From Diaminobutyricibacter sp049994905 (GTDB lineage Bacteria > Actinomycetota > Actinomycetes > Actinomycetales > Microbacteriaceae), in contig NZ_CP188258.1 in the NCBI RefSeq assembly GCF_049994905.1, forward strand, positions 4,160,327-4,224,326: a stretch of DNA of 64,000 nucleotides. The letters are read 5' to 3'. The translations under genes and the position numbers were made by a program. Positions 8,496 through 16,874 of the stretch are shown one piece after another (within the stretch, counting starts at the first letter, position 1; each line of letters starts with the position of its first letter). Under the pieces are notes generated by a model that had not been told where the DNA came from, searched no databases, and saw only the letters and a list, made by a program, of their open reading frames with translations.

Positions 8496-8693
8496 ATGAA
8501 GCCGAAGACGACGACGTCGGTGCTCGGATGGGTTGCAGCCGTGCTGCTCAACATCGGTGCGCTTCTCTTCATCGTCGGCCTCATCGTGCCGCACGGCGAC
8601 GGGCCGGGCGGCGTGCTCGTGGCCGGGATCGTGCTCATCGTCCTCGGTCTTGCCGCTGGCGCGGCGTGGCTGCTGGCCGCGCGCCGACCGTGA
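8496..8693 (+). CDS. Small membrane protein, two predicted helices
   Basis: The 65-residue protein has two hydrophobic helices (about 9-31 and 40-60) separated by a short HGDGPGG turn and ends in Arg-Arg-Pro. A TACCAT hexamer lies just upstream of the ATG, suggesting a leaderless or short-leader message. No function can be assigned. Confidence 0.6.
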   Translation: MKPKTTTSVLGWVAAVLLNIGALLFIVGLIVPHGDGPGGVLVAGIVLIVLGLAAGAAWLLAARRP

Positions 8694-8747
8694 CCGGCTG
8701 TCGGGCGGGCGGTGCGCCGACCGGTCGAAAGCGTCACGCACAGCGCA

Positions 8748-8776
8748 CACGCTCGACCGAAAAGGTCACGCTCGGC
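8748..8776. repeat. Dispersed GAGCGTG/CCGGTCGA-type intergenic repeat, copy at 8.7 kb
   Basis: On the minus strand this reads GCCGAGCGTGACC, then a short variable core, then CGGTCGAGCGTG. The same arrangement occurs at 9.3 kb and twice at 43.9 kb. It lies immediately after the stop of the small acidic gene at 8783 and could act as a transcript-end structure. Confidence 0.55.
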
Positions 8777-8782
8777 GCAACC

Positions 8783-9013
8783 TCAGTCCCGGCCGGTGCG
8801 CAGGTCCTGCGTGTCGTCGGCAACCAGGTCCGGGTTCGACGGATGCTCGGCCGGGTCGAAATCGGCGGGCGGAGGTTCAGCCCCTTCGCCACGGCCCGCA
8901 TCGGTCGCCTTCCCTGGAACGAATCGTTCGGGTTCGCCCACTGAGGGAATACCGTGGGGGTAGTCATCGGCCGACTCGCCCGGTCGACCCGAGGGGGTGT
9001 TGTCCGACGTCAC
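8783..9013 (-). CDS. Small acidic, proline-rich hypothetical protein
   Basis: The 76-residue protein is polar, rich in Pro, Asp and Gly, with no hydrophobic core and probably disordered. The GTG start at 9013 overlaps the TGA of the upstream gene (GTGA overlap), and a GGGAGG sequence precedes it, so translation is likely coupled. The function is unknown. Confidence 0.55.
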   Translation of the reverse strand: MTSDNTPSGRPGESADDYPHGIPSVGEPERFVPGKATDAGRGEGAEPPPADFDPAEHPSNPDLVADDTQDLRTGRD

Positions 9014-9186
9014 GGCTTGCCCTCCCCGCTGAAGGCGATGCTGCGCATCGCGTCTTCGAAGACGCTGTCGCGAGTGTCCTCGAGCGCGTCGTAGTCGGCG
9101 TCGGCGTCGAACCCGTCGGTCCGGTCGAACCCGCTCACACCGTCGGCCTGCTCTTCACCGCCGCGCACATCCTGTCCGTCGCGCAT
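9010..9186 (-). CDS. Small acidic hypothetical protein, 58 residues
   Basis: I read this short gene directly from the sequence: it starts at the ATG at 9186 behind a perfect AGGAGG ribosome-binding site (spacing 6 bases) and ends in a TGA that overlaps the next start. The product begins MRDGQDVRGG and is strongly Asp/Glu-rich, ending with an amphipathic FEDAMRSIAFSGEGKP. The strong start signal and the translational coupling make it a credible gene, though the function is unknown. Confidence 0.6.
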   Translation of the reverse strand: MRDGQDVRGGEEQADGVSGFDRTDGFDADADYDALEDTRDSVFEDAMRSIAFSGEGKP

Positions 9187-9304
9187 GTGTCCTCCTCGAT
9201 CATGTTCGGTGCTTCTGAGCTACCCAAACGCCGAGCCGGTATACATCGCAAGGGGTTGATTCCGGGTGCGAGCCGTGCCCAAGGCATCCCCTCAGCGGCC
9301 CCGA

Positions 9305-9377
9305 CCGTCGAGAGTTACCCTTCCGGTCGAGACCGTCAAACCCAAAGGGCACGCTCGACCGGAGCGGTCACTCTCGG
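9305..9377. repeat. Inverted pair of dispersed GAGCGTG/CCGGTCGA-type repeats
   Basis: A plus-oriented diverged copy (9305-9336) and a minus-oriented copy (9349-9377) face each other across 12 bases and could fold into one long hairpin. They lie beyond the 3-prime end of the GH3 gene. Confidence 0.5.
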
Positions 9378-9380
9378 CCG

Positions 9381-9436
9381 GCAGTCACCCGCACTGACCG
9401 GCACTCACCGGCACTCACCGGCACTCACCGGCACTG
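9381..9436. repeat. 10-bp tandem repeat after the GH3 gene
   Basis: About five and a half head-to-tail copies of GCACTCACCG (three exact, the rest with one or two changes) end at the stop codon of the GH3 gene. There are no spacers, so this is not a CRISPR array. Confidence 0.85.
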
Positions 9437-9438
9437 AC

Positions 9439-11697
9439 TCAGGATGCGGCGACCACCTGCGCGTTCACGGCGCCCACCAGCTGGTCGAGCTGCTCCGCCG
9501 TGATCGGGCTTCCCGGGAACGCGGCGACACGGTTGAGCGGCATCGATTCGGCCATCCGCAGCATTGCCGGGTCGGCGAGCATCGCGCCCATTTCGCTTCC
9601 CGCCGACTGCGCGAACGCCGCGCCGAGGAACTGTCCACCGATCGGGTGTTTCAGCCATTCGCCGAGCGTCGAATCGAGCTTGAGCTGGGTGAGTCCCGCG
9701 TCGCCGGCGACAGCGACGACGATCTCTGCACGGAGGTCACGCGACGAAGCGCCGACGGAGACCGTGTAGTCGCCGCCTTCGACGACCCAGGCACCGGATG
9801 CTGTGTCGAAGTACGCGAGGTCTTCCGACGGGATGACGATGGTCACCTCACGACTCGCCCCCAGTGCGACCTCGACGCTGGCGAAACCCTTGAGCTCGCG
9901 CACCGGGCGCGCGACAGCGGACCCGGGAACGCCCACATACACCTGCGCCACCTCGCGTCCGTCGCGCGTGCCGGTGTTGGCGATCGTGAGGGTCACTTCG
10001 AGTCCGACCTCACTCTGCACAGCTGACACGCCCGAGTACTCGAACGTCGTGTACGAGAGGCCGTGGCCGAAGGCGAAGTCCACGGCGGCGTCGCGGCTGT
10101 CGTAATAGCGGTAGCCCACGAACAGGCCTTCGCCATAGCGCACGTGCCCGGCCTCGCCCGGGAAGTTCAGGAACGCCGAGGTGTCTTCGAGCCGCACCGG
10201 GATGGTCTCCGCCAGTCGCCCGGACGGGTTCACCGCGCCGAACAGCACGTCGGCGATCGCGCCGCCGCCGGCCTGGCCGAGAAGCCAGCCTTCGACGATC
10301 GCGGATGCGCGACCGGCCCAGCCGGAGAGCCGCACCACACCGCCGTTCGACAGCACGACGGCGACCCGTTGGTTCGCCGCGAGCACGGCCTCGAGCAGCG
10401 CGGTCTGCGCAGCCGGGATCTCCAGGTGGTCGCGGTCGAAACCTTCCGACTCGTCCTCACCGGGCAGGCCTACGAACACCACGGCGACATCTGCGGCAGC
10501 GGCGACAGCGACCGCCTCGTCGAGGAGTCCAGCCTCGTCTGCACCGGCGAGTGCGTAGCCCGGGGCGAAGGTCACGTCGGATGACCCTGCCAGCGCACGC
10601 ATCTCATCCAGTGCGTTGTCCAGCCGTGTCGGTACGATCTGCGAGCTGCCCGCACCCTGGTAGCGCGGGGTGCGCGCGAATTCGCCGATCACGGCGACCT
10701 TCACGCCGGCCGTCGGGTTGATCGGCAGAATGCCGTCGTTCTTCAGCAGCACGACACTGCGGCCGGCGACCTCGCGAGCGAGGGCGTGGTGCGCGTCGCG
10801 GTCGTAGTCGGCCGACGCATCCGCCCCGTTCACGACCTTCTCGATGAGGTCGATGACGCGGTTCGCTCCCGTGTCGAGCACCGACTCGTCGAGCTCGCCC
10901 GATGCGACGGCGGCGACGAGCTGCGCATCCGTGACGCCGTTGCTCGACGGCATCTCGAGGTCGAGGCCGGCGACGAGAGCGCTCACGCGATTGTTCACCG
11001 CACCCCAGTCGGAGACGACGAGTCCTTCGAAGCCCCACTCATCACGCAGCACGCTGGTGAGCAGCCACGCGTCCTCGCTCGCGTACACGCCGTTGATGCG
11101 GTTGTAGGAGCACATGACCGTCCACGGCTGGGCGTGCTCGACGACATGCTGGAACCCGCGCAGGTAGATCTCGCGCAGCGGGCGCTCGTCGATGTCGGCG
11201 CTGACGCGCATCCGGTCGGTCTCCTGGTTGTTCGCGGCGAAGTGCTTCAGCGAAGCGCCGACGCCGCGCGCCTGAAGGCCGTCGACAAGGGCGGCGCCCA
11301 GACGGCCGCTGAGGATCGGGTCTTCGGAGAGGTACTCGAAGTTGCGGCCGCAGAGCGGCGAGCGCTTGATGTTGATGCCGGGACCGAGGAGCACGCCGAC
11401 ATTTTCGGCCCTGGCCTCGTCGCCGAGCGCGTTGCCGACCCGCTCGAGCAGCTGCGGGTCCCATGTGGAGCCGAGCGCTACTGCCGGCGGAAAGCACGTC
11501 GCGGGAACGCTGTCGCCGATGCCGAGGTGGTCGCCGCCCTCACGCTGCTTGCGCACACCGTGCGGTCCGTCGGTGAGATAGATCGACGGGATGCCGACAC
11601 GATCGACCCCCTTCGACTCCCAGAAACTGTTGCCGCTGGTGAGCGACGCCTTCTCTTCGATGGTCAGCGCGTCAGCGCGAGGAAGCGAGGTGGCCAT
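9439..11697 (-). CDS. Glycoside hydrolase family 3 (beta-glucosidase-like)
   Basis: The 752-residue enzyme has the GH3 TIM-barrel domain with RNFEYLSEDP (118-127), KHFAANNQE (151-159) and the nucleophile Asp230 in GLVVSDWGA. A GH3 C-terminal alpha/beta domain and a fibronectin-III-like domain follow. It should remove terminal beta-linked glucose, xylose or a related sugar from oligosaccharides or glycosides. No signal peptide is seen, so it probably acts in the cytoplasm on imported substrates. The ATG at 11697 has a strong AAGGAGA site and is preferred over an upstream start at 11769. After the Fn3-like domain there is an extra tail of roughly 80 residues rich in Ala, Met and Leu that is not usual for the family. 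No sugar transporter adjoins it. Confidence 0.9.
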   Translation of the reverse strand: MATSLPRADALTIEEKASLTSGNSFWESKGVDRVGIPSIYLTDGPHGVRKQREGGDHLGIGDSVPATCFPPAVALGSTWDPQLLERVGNALGDEARAENVGVLLGPGINIKRSPLCGRNFEYLSEDPILSGRLGAALVDGLQARGVGASLKHFAANNQETDRMRVSADIDERPLREIYLRGFQHVVEHAQPWTVMCSYNRINGVYASEDAWLLTSVLRDEWGFEGLVVSDWGAVNNRVSALVAGLDLEMPSSNGVTDAQLVAAVASGELDESVLDTGANRVIDLIEKVVNGADASADYDRDAHHALAREVAGRSVVLLKNDGILPINPTAGVKVAVIGEFARTPRYQGAGSSQIVPTRLDNALDEMRALAGSSDVTFAPGYALAGADEAGLLDEAVAVAAAADVAVVFVGLPGEDESEGFDRDHLEIPAAQTALLEAVLAANQRVAVVLSNGGVVRLSGWAGRASAIVEGWLLGQAGGGAIADVLFGAVNPSGRLAETIPVRLEDTSAFLNFPGEAGHVRYGEGLFVGYRYYDSRDAAVDFAFGHGLSYTTFEYSGVSAVQSEVGLEVTLTIANTGTRDGREVAQVYVGVPGSAVARPVRELKGFASVEVALGASREVTIVIPSEDLAYFDTASGAWVVEGGDYTVSVGASSRDLRAEIVVAVAGDAGLTQLKLDSTLGEWLKHPIGGQFLGAAFAQSAGSEMGAMLADPAMLRMAESMPLNRVAAFPGSPITAEQLDQLVGAVNAQVVAAS

Positions 11698-11799
11698 GAT
11701 TCTCCTTCGATACGGTCTCGAATACCTTACATCACTCGGTTTTTCGAAGTCTGGGCGTGCAAAGCTCACCGCTCCGTGCCGTCAAGCGGATCCGCTCGC

Positions 11800-13323
11800 T
11801 CACGACCCCGCGCCGGTCGGCGGACCGGGCTCTGCGCGTGGCGCCGTGCCCGGCACTGTCGGCGTCGGCCTGGTCGGCGCACCCGAGAGCGGCCGGTCAT
11901 GGGAGGGCGCGGCGGCTTCCGGCGTCACCGGCGTCACGACGTGCTGGTTGCGGATGCCCGCGAACGAGACGATCCCACCCGCGATGAACAGCAGCGCGAC
12001 CACCAGGACGACACGGTGGAAGGCGTCCACATCGAGCACCGCGCCGACGATCGCCCCCGCACAGGCGACGGCGATGAGGCCTGCGACACGGGAGACGGCG
12101 TTGTTGATCGCGGATCCGATCCCGCTCTGCGCCGGGCTGATCGAGCCGAGGATCGCCGCCGTCAACGGTGCGACCGTCACCGCGAGGCCCAGCCCGAACA
12201 GGAGGATGCCCGGCAGGAGCTGGGTCCAGAAGTTCACCGGCTCGGTCGTGAACAGCATGAGCAGAAAGCCGGCGCCCATGATGAGCGGTCCTGCCGTCAT
12301 GAACAAGCGCGGCCCGTATTTACCCGCGAGCGAACCGAACAGGGTCGAGAGCGAGATCGAGAGGATGGCGAGCGGGATGGTGGCGAGGCCGGCAGCGAAC
12401 GCGGTGAATCCGGCGACCTCCTGCAGGAAGATCGTGATGATGAACTGACCGAGGGCCAGCGCTCCGTAGATAGCGGCGGTCGCCAGGTTGCCGAACCCGA
12501 AGTTGCGCACCCGGAACAGCCCGAGCGGCATCATCGGGTTCTTCACCCGCGTCTCCCACCAGAGGAACGCCCCGAAGCAGATCAGTCCGAGGATGAGCGG
12601 AACATAGACCACGGGACTGCTCCAGCCGAGCCTGCCCTGCTCGATGAGAGCGAAGACCGGCCCCGCGAGTCCGAGGGAGGCGAGCACGGCGCCCGTGACG
12701 TCGATCCGCGTTCCGCTGCCGACGTGCCCGGACGAAGGGATGCGCGTCAGCATCACGAGCGTGACGGCGATCGGAAGCACGTTGACCGCGAACACCCAGC
12801 GCCAGCTGAGCGTGTCGACGAAGAAGCCGCCGAGGAGCGGTCCGAGCACGAACGCGAGCCCCGTCCAGGCGGTCCACGCACCGATCGCCTTCGCTCTCGC
12901 AGCGCCCGCAAAGGTCGCCGTGATGATCGCGAGCGAACTCGGTACGAGCAGGGCGGCCCCTGCTCCCTGCACCGCTCGCGCGATGATCAGCACGAGTGAG
13001 GTGGGCGCGATGGCGCAGGCGACGGATGCGGCACCGAAGATGATCAGTCCGGCTCGCAGCACGCCGACGCGACCGAAGGTGTCGGAGATCGATCCGGCGA
13101 CGAGGATGAGCGACCCCAGTGTGAGCAGGTAGGCGTCGACCACCCATTGCTGGGTCTCGATCCCTCCCCCGAGCTCACGGGTGATCGCTGGCAGTGCCAC
13201 GTTGACGATCGACCCGTCGAGGAACGCGACGAAGGAGGCGAGGATCGCGACGATCAGGACGGTGCGGGGGTTGCCCTTCATCATCCCGGCGGGGGAATCG
13301 GCGGAAGCGGCGGATGAGGTCAC
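11800..13323 (-). CDS. MFS transporter, DHA2 (EmrB/QacA) family
   Basis: The 507-residue protein has about 14 membrane helices, the size and topology of drug:proton antiporters of the DHA2 family. Helix 1 carries FLDGSIVNVALPAI, the family D1 motif, and the loop after helix 2 has the G-x-x-x-D-x-x-G-R motif (SISDTFGR). It would export a toxic or waste compound using the proton gradient. The C-terminal 35 residues are Pro/Ala-rich and cytoplasmic. Translation starts at GTG 13323 or at the internal Met pair about 14 residues in. The divergent gene at 13462 is a dihydrofolate-reductase-fold protein; no regulator adjoins. Confidence 0.9.
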   Translation of the reverse strand: MTSSAASADSPAGMMKGNPRTVLIVAILASFVAFLDGSIVNVALPAITRELGGGIETQQWVVDAYLLTLGSLILVAGSISDTFGRVGVLRAGLIIFGAASVACAIAPTSLVLIIARAVQGAGAALLVPSSLAIITATFAGAARAKAIGAWTAWTGLAFVLGPLLGGFFVDTLSWRWVFAVNVLPIAVTLVMLTRIPSSGHVGSGTRIDVTGAVLASLGLAGPVFALIEQGRLGWSSPVVYVPLILGLICFGAFLWWETRVKNPMMPLGLFRVRNFGFGNLATAAIYGALALGQFIITIFLQEVAGFTAFAAGLATIPLAILSISLSTLFGSLAGKYGPRLFMTAGPLIMGAGFLLMLFTTEPVNFWTQLLPGILLFGLGLAVTVAPLTAAILGSISPAQSGIGSAINNAVSRVAGLIAVACAGAIVGAVLDVDAFHRVVLVVALLFIAGGIVSFAGIRNQHVVTPVTPEAAAPSHDRPLSGAPTRPTPTVPGTAPRAEPGPPTGAGS

Positions 13324-13461
13324 ATCGCCAACCTAGCGAGCAGCGCGGGCCGCGTCGAGGGTGCGCGGCGCCATCCCCGTCGACGACCGACCAACGAAAT
13401 CGTCTTGACAATTCTTTTTGTCGGTGGAAGAGTGAAGACACCAACAGAAGGAGTGATCGCA

Positions 13462-14055
13462 ATGACACTGGTACAACTCGGAATGAGCGTCTCCATCGAT
13501 GGGTACGTCTCGACCCCCGACGGCCGCAACGACTGGGTCTTCCCCAACTTCGACGACGAGTTCATGGCCGACACCATGCAGCTGCTCAGCAGCCTCGACA
13601 CGGTGCTGCTCGGGCGGGTCAACTACGAAGAGCAGTCCGCGAGCTGGGGCAACACAACCGGTCCGCTTGCCGACATCATGAACAACGTTCCCAAGATCGT
13701 CTTCTCGAACACGCTCCACTCAGTCGACTGGGTGAACGCCCGGCTCGCGACGGGAACGCCGGAAGAGGAGATCGCGCGCCTGCGTGACGAAGGCGTCCCC
13801 ACTGTCGGAATCGCCGGCGGCGCCCGGTTCGCCCAGTATGTGTCGAGCCACGGGCTCGTCGACGAATACACGCTCAACGTGCACCCCATCGCCCTCGGGG
13901 CCGGGATGCCCGTGTTCGCGACGACCGTTCCGCTCCGCCTGGTCGGGTCGAAGGTCTACTCGACCGGGCTGATCTCGAACCGCTACGCTGCGGCATCCGC
14001 ACCAGACCGGGAGACCGTCGGCGCTGCACGCGACCGCGCCCACGGGACGGCGTGA
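13462..14055 (+). CDS. Dihydrofolate reductase-family protein (RibD C-terminal fold)
   Basis: The 197-residue protein has the fold shared by DHFR and the RibD reductase domain: it opens MTLVQLGMSVSIDGYVSTPDG, contains VLLGRVNYEE (residues about 52-61) and ends the core with GGARFAQYVSSHGLVDEYTLNVHPIALG-type sequence. It is probably an NADPH-dependent reductase of unknown substrate. The ATG at 13462 follows AGAAGGAG with good spacing, which discards an upstream in-frame start at 13405. A TTGACA hexamer at 13405 may belong to its promoter. Confidence 0.85.
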   Translation: MTLVQLGMSVSIDGYVSTPDGRNDWVFPNFDDEFMADTMQLLSSLDTVLLGRVNYEEQSASWGNTTGPLADIMNNVPKIVFSNTLHSVDWVNARLATGTPEEEIARLRDEGVPTVGIAGGARFAQYVSSHGLVDEYTLNVHPIALGAGMPVFATTVPLRLVGSKVYSTGLISNRYAAASAPDRETVGAARDRAHGTA

Positions 14056-14107
14056 GCGCGTCGGCTAGCCTGAACCCGTACGCGGTCGACAACCACTCGA
14101 GGTTTCC

Positions 14108-14797
14108 ATGCTGGATGTAGCGGTCATCGAGGATTCGGCTGCGGCCGAGGCCTCACTCAACCCCATGCGGGCGCGGATGCTCGCCGAGCTCGTCGACCCC
14201 CAGTCGGCGACGACGCTCGCAGGCAAACTGCAGCTGCCCCGCCAGAAGGTGAATTACCACCTGCGCGAGCTCGAACGTTTCGGGCTCGTCGAACTGGCCG
14301 AGGAACGCCGCAAAGGCAACATGACCGAACGGGTGATGCGGGCGACCGCCGCCTCGTATGTCATTTCGCCGACCGCCCTCGCCGCCGTGCAGCCCGAGCC
14401 GGCGCGCTCACCCGACCGCCTGTCGGCGCGCTGGCTGCTCGCTGTCGCGGCGCGGCTGGTGAGGGATGTCGGCGAGCTGATCACGGGTGCAACCCGCGCA
14501 AGGAAAACCCTCGCGACCTTCGCGCTCGACGGTGAGATCCGGTTCGCGAATGCGTCCGACCGCGCCGCATTCGCCGAAGAGCTCACCGCCAGCGTCGCGG
14601 GCCTCGTCGCCCGCTACCACTCAGAGGCCGCACCGGGCGGCCGGGACTTCCGGTTCGTCGTGGCCGTGCATCCGAGCACGAAGCCGGCGAGCCCACCGAC
14701 ACCTGCGAACCCACCCACACCTGCGCCGCTCGAGGCGCCGCACACCGAGGAGAACCCATGGGACACCCCTGGACCAACGAAGACGAATTCGAACTGA
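14108..14797 (+). CDS. ArsR-type winged-helix regulator
   Basis: The N-terminal half is a winged-helix domain (about residues 15-90). LQLPRQKVNYHLRELERFGLVEL is the ArsR recognition helix pattern, and a wing follows (AEERRKGNMTERVMRA). The middle resembles a ligand or dimer domain, and the C-terminal 30 residues are Pro/Thr-rich. There are no obvious metal-binding Cys pairs. The gene overlaps the following SRPBCC gene by 40 bases, a tight pairing frequently seen for this regulator/SRPBCC combination, so it probably controls its own operon. Confidence 0.83.
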   Translation: MLDVAVIEDSAAAEASLNPMRARMLAELVDPQSATTLAGKLQLPRQKVNYHLRELERFGLVELAEERRKGNMTERVMRATAASYVISPTALAAVQPEPARSPDRLSARWLLAVAARLVRDVGELITGATRARKTLATFALDGEIRFANASDRAAFAEELTASVAGLVARYHSEAAPGGRDFRFVVAVHPSTKPASPPTPANPPTPAPLEAPHTEENPWDTPGPTKTNSN

Positions 14798-15498
14798 ACG
14801 CAACACCGGAAGAGGTCTGGCTGGCCATCGCCTCCGGGCCCGGCATCGACTCCTGGTTCATGGGGGTCAACGAGGTGGAACCCGGCGTCGGGGGCAGCAT
14901 CAACACCGACTTCGGCGGATACGTGCAGCGTTCGGAGATCACCGCGTGGGAGCCGGCGCGGCATCTCGCCCACACCAGTCAGACGGACCCGGACGGCCGG
15001 TTCATCGCCTTCGAGTACCTGCTCGAAGCGAAAGACGGTGGTACGACCGTCATGCGGCAGATCGCATCGGGCTTCCTCCCCGGCGACGACTGGGAAGCCG
15101 AATTCGAGGCCATGCTCACCGGCGGCCTGATGTACGGGCGCACCCTGCGCTCCTATGTGGACAATTTCACCGGACGTTTCGGCGTGCCCGTATCGGCGAT
15201 GGTGCAGCATCCGGACTTCGGGCGGGCCTGGGCGGGCATGCTCGCAGACCTCGGGCTCCCATCGGATGCCGCAGAAGGCGACCGGGTCACGCTCACCCCG
15301 ACGGGACGCGAACCCATCGCCGGGGTGATCGACTATTTCGCCGACGGCTACCTCGGGGTGCGCGCCGACGACGCGCTGTACCGCTTCTACCGCGGGTTCT
15401 ACGGACCCGGCCTGGGGCACCACGTCTTCAGCCCGGGCGCCGATCGTTCAGCGCTCGAAGCGGAGTGGCGTTCGTGGCTGGAGGGCGCGGTCGCCTGA
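14758..15498 (+). CDS. SRPBCC (AHSA1-like) lipid/ligand-binding protein
   Basis: The 246-residue protein has an N-terminal Bet v1-like/AHSA1 fold (residues about 1-150; FELNATPEEVWLAIASGPGI and GFLPGDDWEAEFEAML regions) with a C-terminal extension of about 90 residues. Such domains bind hydrophobic ligands in a deep cavity. The ATG at 14758 lies inside the end of the regulator gene behind GAGGAG, so translation is probably coupled. A role as ligand sensor or detoxifying protein together with the ArsR-type regulator is inference. Confidence 0.8.
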   Translation: MGHPWTNEDEFELNATPEEVWLAIASGPGIDSWFMGVNEVEPGVGGSINTDFGGYVQRSEITAWEPARHLAHTSQTDPDGRFIAFEYLLEAKDGGTTVMRQIASGFLPGDDWEAEFEAMLTGGLMYGRTLRSYVDNFTGRFGVPVSAMVQHPDFGRAWAGMLADLGLPSDAAEGDRVTLTPTGREPIAGVIDYFADGYLGVRADDALYRFYRGFYGPGLGHHVFSPGADRSALEAEWRSWLEGAVA

Positions 15499-15551
15499 GG
15501 TCGGGCATCCGGTCTCCCCACCCCGCGGCCTCTCGGCCACGGGTTCGCTGA

Positions 15552-15794
15552 CTATTCGTCGCGGTCGGTGTAATCGCCCTGCTCGGCCGAGGCGTCGACG
15601 ACTTCTTCGTTCAGGTCACTCCCGGTGTACTCACCCTCGATGAGAGGGTCGGGAGCACCCTCTTCGGTCTCGGTGTACTGCCCGTGGACCGTGCGTAGTT
15701 CCGGCGCCTCCGGGTCTGTCTCGGTATAGAAACCTTCTTCGTGCTCGCGGTCGTCGCGGTCGCCACCGTCGGCGGGTCCTTCGAACGTACCCAT
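15552..15794 (-). CDS. Small acidic protein with four Gly-x-Tyr-Thr repeats
   Basis: The 80-residue protein is very acidic and contains four spaced units of the form G-x-Y-T-(E/G/D): GFYTETD, GQYTETE, GEYTGSD and GDYTDRD. It has no hydrophobic core and is likely disordered. The ATG at 15794 follows AAAGGAG, which makes it better than the in-frame start at 15818. I know no function; the repeated Tyr-Thr spacing suggests a binding motif or phosphorylation sites. Confidence 0.6.
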   Translation of the reverse strand: MGTFEGPADGGDRDDREHEEGFYTETDPEAPELRTVHGQYTETEEGAPDPLIEGEYTGSDLNEEVVDASAEQGDYTDRDE

Positions 15795-15909
15795 GACTAC
15801 TCCTTTCGCCGGTGACATCCACGTCGGGCGTACGCGTTCGCTCGAACGAGAGCATCCGTGTGTGACTCTACGCCCGCGGGTGCCCGCCGACTAGGCCCAG
15901 CAAGCTTCG

Positions 15910-16110
15910 TCAGCGGAGGTTCTTCGTGGCGGCCTTGCGGGCCTTCTGCGCGTTCTTCTTCGCCTCGTCCAGGGCTTTCTGCATGCTCGGGTCGTTCCAG
16001 AACGACGTCACCGCATTCTTCATTTGTTCGTAGCGCTCGCGGCCGGCGCGCGTGCCCAGCACATAGGCGATGAGGGCGATCACGAGGATCGCCAGGAACC
16101 GTGGACGCAT
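15910..16110 (-). CDS. Small YtxH-like membrane-anchored protein
   Basis: The 66-residue protein begins MRPRFLAILVIALIAYVLGT, a single membrane helix, followed by RAGRERYEQM and a Lys/Ala-rich helical tail (KNAQKARKAATKN). This is the layout of YtxH-type proteins. The start is fixed by an AGGAGG site 5 bases before the ATG at 16110; longer in-frame extensions are excluded. The function is unknown. Confidence 0.7.
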   Translation of the reverse strand: MRPRFLAILVIALIAYVLGTRAGRERYEQMKNAVTSFWNDPSMQKALDEAKKNAQKARKAATKNLR

Positions 16111-16187
16111 GAGTCCTCCTGACTGTCTGAGGCGACCATATCCCCGCCGCCGAAGGATGTGAAGGGGGGACCCGCGCGGCACCGGCG

Positions 16188-16826
16188 CTACGAGGTCGTG
16201 GCCGCGCTGCGGCGCCGCGTCCACCGGTCGTACAGGGCCTCGATCGGGCCGCTGAGCAACAGGATCAGCAGCCACAGCATCCCCACCGAGGGGACGAGTA
16301 CAGCGAGCACCAGCGCGACGACGAAGAGCGCCGTGGCGATCACCGACGGGGTGAGACGCAGGGCGCCCTCGACCCCTTCACGCAGGAGGCCGGGATTGCG
16401 CTTGAGCACGGACTCCATGAGCAGCATGGATGCGCTGGTCACGATCAGCGTGCCGATGTACAGCGCGTACACATCGGGCTTGTTGCCGGCGGCCAGCGAC
16501 AGCACGTTCGTGGAGAACGGCAGGAACACGATGCTCGCCAGCCACAGGAAGTTCAGCCAGACCAGGGCTCCGTTGTAGTCCCTGACGAATTCGAAGACGC
16601 GGTGGTGCACCATCCAGAACCTTGCGATCACCACGAAAGAGATGGCGAACGCGAGGAACGTGCCCCAGTTCGCGATGAAGAGTTCCCAGATCGTGGTGTG
16701 CGTTCCGGTGATCTCGGTGGCGATGTCGACCAGGGGGAGCACCAGGAGAGTGATCGCGATGGCGACGGCGGCATCCGAGAAGTTCACAAGGCGATCGAGC
16801 CCGCGGTCTGTCCGGAACGATGCCAT
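16188..16826 (-). CDS. TMEM175-family potassium channel-like membrane protein
   Basis: The 212-residue protein has about six membrane helices. The first carries RLVNFSDAAVAIAITLLVL, matching the TMEM175 signature R-x-x-x-F-S-D (Arg12, Phe16-Ser17-Asp18). Bacterial members form tetrameric potassium-selective channels lacking the classical P-loop. I chose the ATG at 16826 because the conserved helix begins shortly after it. No regulator or partner gene is linked; it is the last of three small minus-strand genes. Confidence 0.82.
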   Translation of the reverse strand: MASFRTDRGLDRLVNFSDAAVAIAITLLVLPLVDIATEITGTHTTIWELFIANWGTFLAFAISFVVIARFWMVHHRVFEFVRDYNGALVWLNFLWLASIVFLPFSTNVLSLAAGNKPDVYALYIGTLIVTSASMLLMESVLKRNPGLLREGVEGALRLTPSVIATALFVVALVLAVLVPSVGMLWLLILLLSGPIEALYDRWTRRRSAATTS

Positions 16827-16874
16827 GCGCTCATTCTGCCCGCCGGGGGGCGCGGTGCGCGACCGCGGCACTCG

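Noticed and set aside
9381..9436. Tandem GCACTCACCG repeats as a CRISPR array
   Set aside because: There are no unique spacers between units, the unit is only 10 bases, and no cas gene is nearby.
10786..12999. 737-codon plus-strand open frame across the GH3 and MFS genes
   Set aside because: It spans two well-supported minus-strand genes and the gap between them, and shows no domain. It is a GC-driven shadow.
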